A program made the position numbers and the translations under genes. The notes beneath the pieces were generated by a model. The model searched no databases, was not told the origin of the DNA, and worked only from the letters and a program-made list of their open reading frames with translations. A stretch of 64,000 nucleotides of DNA from Rhynchopus sp. YZ270_cl-10 (Eukaryota > Euglenozoa > Diplonemea > Diplonemida > Diplonemidae), in NCBI GenBank assembly GCA_964035575.1, contig OZ037894.1, forward strand, positions 496,001 through 560,000. The letters are read 5' to 3'. Shown piece by piece: positions 32,894-43,454 of the stretch; within the stretch, counting starts at the first letter, position 1; the number at the start of each line of letters is the position of its first letter.

Positions 32894-33773
32894 GTGCTAT
32901 GGCTGCTGCACTCCAACAAATATATCAAAAAAAAGGGGAGGTAGTGAAGATCGTCTCCTCACCTACCTAGGTATAGGGGATTATCGACACTATGGAACCG
33001 AATGGTACGCAGGCAGGACCATGGATGAGAGTTAAAAGCCAGAGCTCCCCCCCCCCTCACCGAGTTTTATTGCATCCCCCCGCCCGCCCCCTCATCAGTT
33101 TTAGTTTCGCCGTGCTGCACATTTCGTAGAATTCCTCAAAAAAATCAACTGAGTGTCGACCTCTATAAAGGAGGTGACTGCTCAGCAGTTTATCTTACCG
33201 GATTTTCCCTCTTTTTTTGTGAAATGCAGGGGGCATTGGTTCAGAGTTTTTTTTTTTTCTTCGAACAAAAGAAAACTTTTCAAACTCAGTGCCTTTGCCA
33301 CAAAAAAAGAAGGAAAAAAAGATACCCCGTTTTCTAACACTGGTCATGTTGCCAATGGACAGTACCTGAAGAGAACGTGCATTGCCCCCTTCTTTTTTTG
33401 CACGTCTCCATACGTTTCTTCGATTGGCCTTCGTTTTTTTGTTAAATTTCCCTTTCACCTTACTCTAAACAGCACTATACGTGCTGTGTGAAGGGGATAA
33501 AGAAGCAAAACTTTGAAATCGCATGCACCTAGTTATGGTTGAGGTAGACCCCCCCTCCCTCCCCTCCTTTTTGAGAGATCCCATTTTCCATCTGACATAG
33601 TGTTCCTGTTGTGTGCACCGTGCACGAGACACATATCATGTTTAAGTTTAAAAATTTTTCCAATGATGCGTTGTACCACTAGTTTGAAGTGCCGATAGCA
33701 CTCCATGTGTTCCTCTCGGCGCATACTGAAGAAAACAGGAGAAAAAAGCAGAAAAAAAAGAAAAAAACCTCAT

Positions 33774-33887
33774 TGGTGCTTTCGGAAGTCGCTCAACGAC
33801 CTGTCGGTGACCTGTCAATATCAGGGGGGGTGTGTATAAAGTCCCTGTGTCAGCGACCTGTCAATATCGACCCCTCCCGGAGCACCA
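33774..33887. mobile_element. 112-bp-class MITE, copy 1
   Basis: Ends TGGTGCTTTCGG and CCCGGAGCACCA; the interior has CGACCTGTCAATATC twice around TATAAAGTCCCTGTGTCAG. Same element as 46748-46858. The flanks CTCAT/CTAAT are an imperfect 5-bp duplication. Confidence 0.75.
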
Positions 33888-33914
33888 CTAATAAAAAAAA
33901 CTTTCACTATTTGA

Positions 33915-33965
33915 AGGTGACCTTAGCACGAGAGGATTAGGTTCTTCTGATACACTTTTCCCCCG
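33915..33965 (+). repeat. Module A copy
   Basis: AGGTGACCTTAGCACGAGAG then GATTAGGTTCTTCTGATACA and a C/T-rich tract. Confidence 0.7.
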
Positions 33966-34399
33966 TTTTGTTTTTGTTTTTGTTTTGCTCTGGTGGGTGC
34001 CATCAACTTCACTTCTTTTCACTCTAAAAACCAAAACTAAATAAATGAAATCTGTGCCCTCCAGATTGGCATGGTAATAGCAATGCACTCCCCACACCCC
34101 TCAACCAATTACTTGGATACGGAGTGTCTTTTTGTTTTAAATAAAACGAAAATTATTTCTTTGACTTATTCTGAGAAAAACCCCAACCAAATACTGAGGC
34201 ATCTCAAGCAAAGCGTAATGTATCTCGGAGCAGACAAGGAATCTGATGTTATTTTACAACAAAAAAAAAATCCGAAAGAAGAAAAAAAACCCCCCCCCCC
34301 ATTCACCGTTGCCCAAGAAATGTTCTCCTCTCTTCCCAGACGACTAAAATCGTTGCAAAGACCCTACTGTGTTGGTAGCCTGAAGGGATCAGGATATCT

Positions 34400-34480
34400 T
34401 AACCAACATTTCCTTTGTATTTTTTATTTTATTTTGGCAGTGCCTGCGTCCGCCGATGAACGGTGAGGTGTTTGCACCCC
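34400..34480 (+). repeat. Intron-end-like sequence joined to module D core
   Basis: CTTAACCAACATTTCC, a T-rich tract and TTTGGCAG end at 34440. The same 22-nt D core (TGCCTGCGTCCGCCGATGAA CG) and GTGAGGTGTTTGCAC follow, exactly as at 16148. Confidence 0.7.
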
Positions 34481-34737
34481 CCTTTTTTTAAAAAATTATT
34501 TGCCAAGCTTTGACAAAAGGAAATAGAATTGACAGAAACCAAATTATTCACTTGTCATCTCCTGAAGTCAGATTCTTTTTTTTTTTTTTTTTTTGGTACG
34601 GACCACTCACGTCCCACCCTTTGCATGAGCGACTGAGATGCGTTTTGACACGTTTCAACTAGTCTACTTATTTTATTTGAAAGATATGTGTCCCTCGTGA
34701 GACACATTCATTTTAAGTTTTTTTTTTATATATTTTG

Positions 34738-34782
34738 GTACACTGTCATGAGAGGGCTTTGTATTTCAAGTCACATTTTGTT
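34738..34782 (+). repeat. Module B copy
   Basis: GTACACTGTCATGAGAGGGC then TTTGTATTTCAAGTCAC. Confidence 0.8.
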
Positions 34783-35030
34783 CAGGTTCTTATTTTTCGA
34801 AGAAGTGTGTCTAAGTATCCTTGATATTGTCTCCGAATTTAAAAAAAAACAAAAAAAAAAAAAACAATAATAAAGGGAAAAGGAGGTCAGGTTGCACCTC
34901 ATTTATTTCCTGTGTTCGCAATGATCCCCGTTCATCTGGCTGACGAGTGGAAGCGGGAGTAGCACATATCAGATGCAAACCACGAAATGGATGGTGGTGG
35001 TTGGGGGGTCCATCCCCGGTCAATGTACCA

Positions 35031-35092
35031 AGGTACACTGTTCACCAGAGCGCTGTTGTATTTCAAGTCAACTTTATTTCAATTTTTTCCCA
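35031..35092 (+). repeat. Module B copy ending in pyrimidine tract plus CAG
   Basis: GGTACACTGTTCACCAGAGC, then GTTGTATTTCAAGTCAACTT, then TTTCAATTTTTTCCCAG ending at 35092. It has the form of a 60-nt intron. Confidence 0.7.
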
Positions 35093-35658
35093 GCAAAAAA
35101 AAAAAAAAATGATTCAGTTTTATTTCACCTCCTATTTTTCGTCTATTTTCCCCCCATTCCCCAGCAAATTCACGGACATGACGTAGCCATGTGGTATTGC
35201 ACTTTTTTTACCCATCTCAGAGGTGATGTGTTCTTCGTTCTTTCCTTTTTACAACCAAAAAATAAACTTGCTTTTTTTTTTTTCTTTTTTCCTCTTCTTT
35301 CTCCGTTGCCCCATTTTTCTTTTTTTTTTTTTTGTTTTGTTTAATATATTCGTTTCGTGGCGTTAGTTTTCCCCTCTTCGCGGCTCCTGCAGCTGCCTTA
35401 ATTGCTATCAGTTTCTATTGTACTCCTCCGCTCAGTTTTCTGAGTGGCTTTCCCTTCTCCCTTCTTCCCCTTCCCCTTCCCCCATTAAGAAAATGACCTC
35501 AACAAGAACTACACATATCTATCTGCGTCTGCAGATTTTAAGCCTTTTTTTTATTTTATTTTAGCCCCCCTCGTATAATTGCTTCGCAACAAAAAACAAC
35601 ACGTACTGCCCGCAACTGTTCCGTTGCAACGCTTTCCCTGTTCTTTCTTTCATAGATA

Positions 35659-35689
<31 letters not shown>

Positions 35690-35740
35690 TTGATAACAGA
35701 TTTAAGAGTGGGTAACGCCTGAACGGAGTATAGCCCACGA

Positions 35741-35800
35741 TGTGTGTGTGTGTTTGATAACTAATAGGGGTAATTCTTGCGCAGAAGATGGCTCCAATGT
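35741..35800 (+). repeat. Short repeat H, copy 1
   Basis: GTGTTTGATAACTAATAGGG and ATTCTTGCGCAGAA are shared with 63884-63920, near the right end of the window. Confidence 0.6.
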
Positions 35801-36826
35801 GTGTGTGCATTCAGCGAGAGGGATTTTTTTTTTTTCCAAACATCCACCATGTGTGTTTTTATTGTGTTTATTTTATTTTGTACTTTCTCTTCTTTGATTG
35901 GAAAGTATATGAAACAATTTTTTTTGTCGCGTCAGCATTTACATAACACATATCTTTCTGCGGTGCTGTTTCAAATAATACAAACACCCCCTTGAAGTCC
36001 CATGATTACCTAGTCATGATAATAAAAAGTACTTTCTCAAAAGGAAACAATGTTTTAGAGACAGATGATGCAATCTCGAAGCGTTGATGTGCCCCGTTGT
36101 GTATTAAAAATAAATGTGTTTGTGTGGTGCGTCACCTACTGTTCAGGTTGGTGTGTCATCGTCTTTTCCCCCCCTCTTTTGTGTTTCCTTGTCCCCCTCC
36201 CCAATAATGTATTGAAAATCGTGTAGCAAACATGTGCAATTTTACGAAGTTTTATCCTTCATTGCACCAACCTGAAGGTTTGTTGCGATGCCTACTTAGG
36301 ATTTGTGCCATTGTTATACACAGCAAGACACCTAATTTTATGGGTTCGGAGGGTGTCTAAATTTCGGCTACTTCGGCTTTTTCGGTTTGCCTTTGCCACT
36401 TTTTTCGTTGTCCCAGTTTCTTTTTTTATCAACTTTACTTCTTGTGTGCATTTTAACTTCTAGCCCGTTGGCCAAACTCTCTCACCAAATGGATTATTTT
36501 TTTGTATTGTTTTATTGGAGTAACGAATCTGGTTTCGGGGTATTTTTGGTTCACGGAAATATAAGAGAGGTTAGTAACCCTATTGTTTATTTATTTTGTT
36601 TTTGTTTTTTTGTTTTTGGCTAACTTGAAAATACGGTGACATGTTCTCCGCCGTACGGCGTGTTCGCGTTCATCTCCATTTTTTAAGTTTTTCCGTTTTA
36701 ATCGCCATATTGTGAAGTTTTATGATTCATGTTCGGGGCGTTTTGCTTATGGCGATCCCCATGCTCTTTATTGAAAGTTTTTCATTTATGAATTTAGCTT
36801 TTTTTTTTTTTTTTGTCTTCTTTTCA

Positions 36827-37553
36827 GCAGGGCAGGAGCTTGGAATATGGGTTTGGGGCAAAATCGGGTCAAATTCTGTTAAATCGGGTCAGGTCCCGAG
36901 CTTTTCCGCCTTCGGCGGAAAAGCTATTGTGAAGACAAACGCATGCAGAATGAGAAGGCGCGTTTCACAAAATAGTACACGTTGATGATACACAAGTGTT
37001 GCACCATCCCCGCGGAATGCATGTTGCCCTTGACACTGGCGATGATGTCATCAAGGTAGGGTTGCGCAATGGAGGTGTGGAATGTGTGTGTAGGCCCTCG
37101 CCAGTTCAGGTACTCTCTCTGGGCAGGTGTCCCCTTCGAGCAAACGTCGGAGGGCGTTCCGTACCCCCGGCAACACTTGTCACTGTCTGAGCCCCTCTTT
37201 TGGTGTGTCACCCAGCGAGTTGATCCAATATCTGGATCGTCAGCTCGCGCCAGTAACCGACGGCTAGGTCGAGTTCGGCATCCCTCTTGGGTTCGGGTTT
37301 GATCGGGGTGGAGCGCGCGTTTGAGGGCATTCTGGCTTCATTGAGCTTCGTGCTCGTCGCGGTGGGGTCACATAGTAGTTCCTCATCCTTCTCAGACCCC
37401 CTCATGCGACAAGTAGAGTACCCTATTTTTTGGATTTTTTCCCTCAAAAATCTATAGTTTTTTTTTTTTTTTTGCCCTGACCCGTTTTTTTCCATGGGGC
37501 CGAAGGAAATCGGGTCAATCTGACCCGATTTAACCCCCAAGCTCCTCCCCTGC
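36827..37553. mobile_element. 727-bp TIR element with 6-bp TTTTCA duplication
   Basis: Ends GCAGGGCAGGAGCTTGG and (reverse complement) GCAGGGGAGGAGCTTGG; AAATCGGGTCA words lie inside both ends. TTTTCA is found at 36821-36826 and 37554-37559. The minus strand carries a coding-like stretch (about 36940-37300: LDLAVGYWRELTIQILDQLA; SIAQPYLDDIIASVKGN) broken by a frameshift and stop. No family is assigned. Confidence 0.65.
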
Positions 37554-37559
37554 TTTTCA

Positions 37560-38570
37560 GGGATTTTTCTAATTGTGGATTTGGATATGGATTTCAGGAA
37601 AATAAAAAAATTCCCTGAAAAAAATTCCCTGTTTTTCCCTACAGCAATTTCAGGTACATTCTACCCCACCCCACCCCCAGAGAGTTTCGCCTGTGGGATG
37701 CAATCGATCAACGCGATCAAATAAGCGAAAAAAGTGAGGGGGGGGGAAAATAAAAATCTCGGATTTTCGAGAAAAAAATTGGTCCTGCAGACAGTTGCTG
37801 TCGTTGTTGTGGGTGCAGATGTTCGCGTCAGTTGCAGTCAAACGTCTAGCATCGGAGACATTTGAGGTTGTGCACAAGAAGAAGGAGAAGACGTGTCAAT
37901 CGCATTCAATTATGAGGGTTGGAAGACGGAGGAGATCTCAAATGTTGCGTACCGTGGCTTCGCCAGAATCTTTCGATTCAGCAAAATATGGAAGCAAAAT
38001 TGATGGCAATAATTTATTTAGGCGCCTATTTCCCTCGTGGGCATTTTCCTGATGATAATTGCCAACGACAGTGCCATTTTATGTCAACATTTTTTAGAAA
38101 TGTTACGTACCGTGGCTTCGCCAGGAACCTTTGGGTGCCTTGACTACCTTTTCTTACATAAATGTACTGAGGTTACTGATAAGGCTGACACCCACGATGG
38201 ATCGTGGTTCACCAGCTTTCTACGATTTTGTGCATCAGAGGGAAGAAGCCTCACCTCCCTGCACTGGCAGGGAGTCGCGCGCGCGACGCGCGCGCAGCGA
38301 CCGCTTTTACGGGGGGAAAGCTCGGGACCCCAAATCACCCCGTTTTGGCCAAAAGGGGTGATTGGCAAGAGCCCTGTCAACATGTCGAAAAAGTTTTGTG
38401 GGAAAAAAAAATTTTTTTTCCCCGCAAAAAAGTCAAAAAACAGCCCAAAAACTGTATCAAAAAAACAGGGAATTTTTTGGATTTGGATTTCGGAATTTGG
38501 CCAAAAAGGGTCGGATTTAGAGATATCCTTGCTTCTTTTTGCAATCACAACAAAGCATGTTAATCATTAA
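37560..38570. other. Repeat-derived stretch with inverted family-K words
   Basis: ATGTTGCGTACCGTGGCTTC occurs near 37938 and ATGTTACGTACCGTGGCTTC near 38100, both inverted relative to repeat K at 22981/24427. A GCGCGCGACGCGCGCG run lies at 38277-38295. No supported gene. Confidence 0.4.
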
Positions 38571-38767
38571 GTATAAGTAGCACCCAGAGAGTACTGGCTG
38601 CTAGAGAGAGTCTTTTTTTGTGTCTCCCCCCCCTCCCCCGCAAATTAGTTTGCTTTTGTTTTGTTTCCCCATCATTTTTCACTTCACTCTCTTTCTCTCA
38701 CACAACCTCCCCCAACTCTTTCGGGCTTTTGAGGACTGTGTCGTTCTGAAGGCTTATGTATTTAGGT

Positions 38768-38815
38768 AGTACACTGCCAACCGAGAGAGGGCTTTGTATT
38801 TTCCTAGAGTCACAT
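38768..38815 (+). repeat. Module B copy
   Basis: AGTACACTGCCAACCGAGAG then AGGGCTTTGTATTTTC and TAGAGTCACATTC; slightly expanded. Confidence 0.65.
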
Positions 38816-39273
38816 TCGCTTGCGCAGAACTGCTAACATATGTTTACTTCATATTCTTTCATGGGTGCCAATCCATAATTTTCTAGAAACAAGGATTACA
38901 AAAAGTTTTCAGCGCTTCGGAAAATGGATTCCTCCCTTTTTTTTTTTCCTCTTTTCTTTTACCCCACCTTTTCATCATTGAAGTGGGATTTTTTTTTAAC
39001 ATCAACGAGCAACTATCCTTACTAAATCCAAAAAGAAAAAAGAAATACAAAACAAAGAGTACAGATCCTAGTGACCCCCACCAAGGTGAGTACTTAGGCG
39101 CTTCGCCGACATAACTAACACGTTATCATTATTTTTTTTTCTTCTGAGAAAGTTTATATACTCATGGTTTCAAAAGATCTTGAAGAGGGTTTTTCCTCCG
39201 CATTCGGGCTGTTACGTGAGTATTGCTCCCCGCGGGACATAAAAAAAAAACTGTTAATAAACGTCATAGATAC

Positions 39274-40372
39274 CATACAATGCAACGAGGCCGAGTCGGC
39301 CTCGCCAAGGCCTGAAAATAAATACTCAGGCGTGCCTGAGGCGTACTCGGGATTAGTTACGTTTAAGTACGCCTCAGGCACGCCTGAGTATATTTATATT
39401 TCTTACCAGCATTTTGGTCATGAACAAAAAAGTATTTCCCCCCAAATTTTGTGGTTTTCGATTCAGAGGTAGCAAAATCTTTCAAATGCGGGGTCGCACG
39501 ATGAAAAATGTGCCTCTGGGCCGAGCGAGTCGAAAAAATGAAAAGGGTTCGCTAAGCTTTGGTGCTGATGAGATATATTTTGGTGGTACCTTCGGGTATT
39601 TCATATATTCAAGAATCATTGGAAAACAAATTTCGGGGGTGCTTTTCGACTAGGTCCCTTCGAGGCCCAACTTGATGCAAGATGGAAGAGGCTCATACAA
39701 GCCTGGATCCTCTAACACTAGAGAGATCCCATCGAGATCCCAGAATTTTACACAGGCCTCCTTGATCCACAGACCACAGCTCTATTTTTAGTACAACTAT
39801 GGGGTGACCAAAGGAATTTTTTATACATACCCGAGGTATGACTCATCTTCTGCGAAGCCTCTTTTTAGGAAGCGGTTTACTGTAAGCAGTAACCATGATA
39901 TTTTTCCACTAAAAATATCTTGCGACCCCGCAATTTTCTCAGCAGGACACCGAAATTTTATTCCAGCACATTTCAGGGGGCGGAGGAAATACATGGCATG
40001 CCTTAGAAACGTGATGACCTGTGCATAATAATTTTATATATCAGCAGAAATATGAAACCGGGTATACTTTCCCCTGATTTTTGGTACAAACTTAAAGTCA
40101 CGCATTTTTTGCTAAAAAAATTGTCCGACCCCGGAATTTTTTCAGATTGCTCGGAAATGCATCAGAGGCCCTTTTTGCGGGGGAAAAATACACACCAGGC
40201 GCCTGAAACGCAAGTATGCGTTGATATATACTCAGGCGTGCCTGAGGCGTACTTAAACGTAACTAATCCCGAGTACGCCTCAGGCACGCCTCAGTGACGC
40301 CTCAGGCACGCCTCAGATATATTTTCCAGATACGAGTATTTTCAGGCGTACCCGGCCTCGTTGCATTGTATG
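39274..40372. mobile_element. 1.1-kb TIR element with 6-bp AGATAC duplication
   Basis: The first 20 bases CATACAATGCAACGAGGCCG recur inverted at the right end. AGATAC flanks both sides (39268-39273, 40373-40378). Subterminal CAGGCGTGCCTGAGGCGTAC units and a TTAAACG stretch are mirrored at 39329-39393 and 40228-40320. The interior frames are short. Shares the CATACAA start and 6-bp duplication with 17908-19879. Confidence 0.8.
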
Positions 40373-40447
40373 AGATACGACCAGCTGGATTCTTCTGAAA
40401 AGAAAGGCCCGAGAGATCAGAGGCCTTTTTCGTGAGTGAACTTTTTG

Positions 40448-40518
40448 GACAGTGGAGATTTGCACAAACTGTGGCAACACAACCGAGGCAACTACACTAC
40501 TCCAACAATTTATCAAAA
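40448..40518 (+). repeat. Module C copy 2
   Basis: Same 65-bp core as 30001-30079 with one inserted T (GAGATTTGCAC), ending TTTATCAAAACAAAACC. Confidence 0.85.
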
Positions 40519-40532
40519 CAAAACCATACTTC

Positions 40533-40590
40533 TGGTACCCCAGAAATCCAAAAAAAAAACCAAGTACGCAATATGGGGTCGTCAGGAGCA
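40533..40590 (+). repeat. Short repeat with GGTACCCCA...GTCGTCAGGAGCACCA
   Basis: CCAAGTACGCAA, ATGGGGTCGTCAGGAGCACC and the preceding GGTACCCCA are shared with 47637-47720. Confidence 0.65.
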
Positions 40591-40719
40591 CCAACTTCGA
40601 GCTCTCTTTTTGAAACCATAAATTACCTTTTTCCCCTTCAAAAAATATAACCCGCTATTCTTTTATATATTGGGCAATGATTTATGTCCCTGCTTACAAC
40701 CTCCCCTCTGTGGTAGCCG

Positions 40720-40824
40720 TGTGCATGCCAATGAAGTGCTCTCTGGGGGTTCGATAACCCCGCGGAAAAATCAGTTCCTGCGTCCGCCGATGCACACGGT
40801 GAGGCGTTTTGCACTTTTAACTTC
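40720..40824 (+). repeat. Module D copy with long hairpin
   Basis: GCCAATGAAGTGCTCTCTGG, GGGTTCGATAACCCC hairpin, CGCGG, then AG, TTCCTGCGTCCGCCGATG and GGTGAGGCGTTTTGCAC. Confidence 0.75.
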
Positions 40825-41350
40825 TATTTTTATACACACCTTCTCGCTTCCTTTCACTCTGTTATCGTCCTATTCCCTCTTTTCAAAAAGGTGGACCAGG
40901 CATTTAGTGTGATACCATTGAACTAAAAAAAAAACCAAAAAACCGCTGTTTTTTTTCTTCTTTTCTTCTATTCCTGCAAAACCGAAAGTGTACCACGTAA
41001 AAGACCTCGTAAAAAAAAAAAATGGGGTACCAATTTATTGGTCTGGCCCTCTGGGTCTTTTTAGGCTTTCCGATTTCAGCGACACAAACTAGCAGTTAGC
41101 TAGAGAGCCCTTGGGAAAACTGGAACAAGGGCTTTTTTTCTTTGCGCATATCTTGTCTCTTTTGACGGTGGAGTCGGTACAAACAAAAACAGATTCTTCT
41201 TGTGGTGATCTATGGGCTCCCTTTTTGAGGGCAATGTCAGATGTTGTAGCCTCGGTTTCAATCTTCCATCAGGTGTTAACCTCGAAATGGATGAAGTGCA
41301 TGGTTGAGACCCACCCCCCTTTCGGTACACCGATCAACAGTGTACCAAAA

Positions 41351-41413
41351 GGTACACTGTTCACGAGAGGGCTTTTGTATTTCAAGTCAAACGTTCACAT
41401 CTGCCCTTTCCAG
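41351..41413 (+). repeat. Module B copy ending in CCTTTCCAG
   Basis: GGTACACTGTTCACGAGAGG then GCTTTTGTATTTCAAGTCAA and ACATCTGCCCTTTCCAG ending at 41413; intron-like 3' end. Confidence 0.75.
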
Positions 41414-41470
41414 AAGGTGTCCGCACAGTACCTGTTCCTTTCGCTTTTCTTTTCTTTTCCAAGCGCAACA

Positions 41471-41540
41471 CTCCGGGGTTCGATAACCCGCGGAGTGTGA
41501 GTGCCTGCGTCCCAGAGGCGTTTGCACTATCAACTTCACT
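41471..41540 (+). repeat. Module D copy
   Basis: CTCCGGGGTTCGATAACCCG CGGAG hairpin, then TGAGTGCCTGCGTCCCAG and AGGCGTTTGCACTATCAAC. Confidence 0.75.
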
Positions 41541-41992
41541 TTCTTTTCCTTTCTTTCTTGATTGTCCACACCTAGAAAAGGGTGGATAGGGGGGGTTTTT
41601 TTTGTACCTGGAATGGTTACATCAATATGAGAGGATGGAGTTATTTCTCGCAAAAAAAAGTAAAAAGAGAGTATCCATATTCCCACGCATTTCTTGTTTC
41701 TTTTATCGAAAATATCTTTTTAAAAAGATCCCGGCCGCGTTAGGCTGCCTATGAAAGAAGCGGCCCTTAATTAGGGGATCGTAATATGTACACGGCCGGT
41801 AGTTTTTTTTTTTTTTTCTTTTTTTCTTTCTTTTTCTTCTTCTTTTCCCCCCCTCGTTTCTACTGAAGTATAGTTCCAAGCTCTCCTCCCCTTGCTTGGA
41901 TATTCATTTACAAATATCGTCGGAAAAAAGGTGAGGTACAGAAAAAAAGGTAGGGGGGCGAGCTGCCCTCTTTCTGCAACCAATGTGATCAA

Positions 41993-42215
41993 GGTGACTA
42001 AGCATGGGCGAGAGATTGATGAATAACCAATGTTCAAAACATTAAGTAATCTAATCAGACTAAACACGGGCGAGTTTTAAGACTAATCACGAGAGGCTTA
42101 GTCTTAAAAAAAACAAACAAACGTGTAGTGGGTGTCTACGCTAATACAACCAAGTTATTCAAAGAATAATCTAATCAGACTAAACACGAGAGGCTTAGGG
42201 TCATCTTATATTTTT
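41993..42215 (+). repeat. Cluster of module A copies
   Basis: Several degenerate A units in a row (GGTGACTAAGCATGGGCGAG; GACTAAACACGGGCGAG; GACTAATCACGAGAGGCTTA; GACTAAACACGAGAGGCTTA), with a short C-type unit (CTACGCTAATACAACCAAG) at 42136. A 50-bp stretch from GATTGATGAATAACC to CAGACTAA (42015-42064) is repeated exactly at 62734-62783. Confidence 0.7.
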
Positions 42216-42992
42216 TTCTTTTCTTTTTTTATTGCAAAGGGTATCGCATACTCTGAGTACATTATAATTAAAAAACAGTTAGAAAAGCACTGTGTATACC
42301 AACCAATTAGAAGGAACAAAAAATTGTGGGTTTTTTCCCCCTCTGAGAAATGTAAGAGTTGAAGAGAGAACCAATCGAGGCTGGCCCCACACCATTTTTT
42401 TTTTTTGCCTCCTGCTTCAATACTGTTGGACAATTCTTCTCGCTTTATTCGTTCTTGGTAGGTCATCTTATCCACGTCTCTTCTTCCCATAGCCCCTACC
42501 CCGACTGCCGAAGAGAAAAAAAAAAAAGTATCAACAAATTGGCATGTCGCTCGCCACCCCCTTTTTTTTTGAAGGACAGTTTCCTCACAGAAAATGATCC
42601 TTCCGTAAATAGTAAAAGAAGAAAAAAAAAATAATAACACAAAACCACTTGTGGGATATTTGTCGATTCGACAGAAGAAAAAAAAGCTAAAATAAAAACA
42701 AAAAAAAAATGAAACCATCAAGTCAGAATACATAGTCTCTGTATTATGTGTCCGACCCCCGGGTAGTTCAGATTTTTAAAAAAAGAAAAAAGAAAAAAAA
42801 AAATGAAGACCACTTTTTACTTTTCTTCTGTCACCCTCCTCATGAAGGAGGAAATAGAAATAACGCAGTTTGAACACATTTTTTGCGGATTCTAGGGACG
42901 AATCCGCGCTGCAGAAGCCACTCCTCACCAAAACAGGTCGATGGTGTTGTGTGTTTCACCACAACCTGTCTACCATGGGTTTTATCGTGTTT

Positions 42993-43223
42993 ACACGACG
43001 GTGATGTACAGTACATTACAAGTGAAGTTACTTGTAACGTTACAAGTGAAAAACCGTTACAAGTGAGTTACAAGTGAGTTACAAGTGGGATACATGAATT
43101 ACCGGCAAAATCAGGTTGTAACTGGTGGGTTACAAGTGGGTTACAAGTGAGTTACATGTAACAAAAGTTACATGTAACTCACTTGTAACTCCACTTGTAA
43201 CACCCGTTACATCACCGTCGTGT
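42993..43223. mobile_element. 231-bp inverted-repeat element with GTTACAAGTG units
   Basis: Ends ACACGACGGTGATGTA and TACATCACCGTCGTGT; the interior is built of GTTACAAGTGA/TCACTTGTAAC units. It lies 230 bp upstream of the CLPTM1 start, so it could sit in the promoter region. Confidence 0.75.
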
Positions 43224-43454
43224 ATGAGTGTTATGGTGTGGCTGAAAGGGGGGGTGCTATTGTTGTGCTATTTTCTGCTACTTTCTGCTATTTTGGGGTC
43301 GTCGGCCACACCATTGTTAAGTTTCTATTTCTCCTCCTCCTCTCCCTCCTCCACCACCTCTATACAGAAAAAACCCTACACTTTCCCCTTTACACTAAGT
43401 TTCTTTTGGAGAAAAATTTGGGGGTGTTTTTTAAAGGTTTTTTGTATAAAAAAA

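Larger units (their letters stand above)
28379..43454. other. 15-kb region without a recognisable gene
   Basis: I find no frame with coding character in this stretch on either strand. It is built from A/T homopolymers, microsatellites (GT runs at about 35660-35690), TIR elements and many copies of short modules A, B, C and D, listed separately. Either it is intergenic, or it contains genes with exons too short to see. Local palindromes of ACATGT fill about 30690-30790. Confidence 0.5.

Noticed and set aside
36990-37070. Reverse-transcriptase catalytic motif (PYLDDII, minus strand)
   Set aside because: Four residues match but the expected neighbouring blocks are absent and stops break the frame.
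40736-40765. tRNA T-arm (GGTTCGATAACC) in module D
   Set aside because: The stem continues outside the arm and the loop is four bases; no acceptor, D or anticodon arm can be folded around it in any copy.
43125-43454. Upstream extension of CLPTM1 from 43125
   Set aside because: It runs through a GTTACAAGTG repeat element and T-rich DNA; the ATG at 43455 starts coding-type composition.
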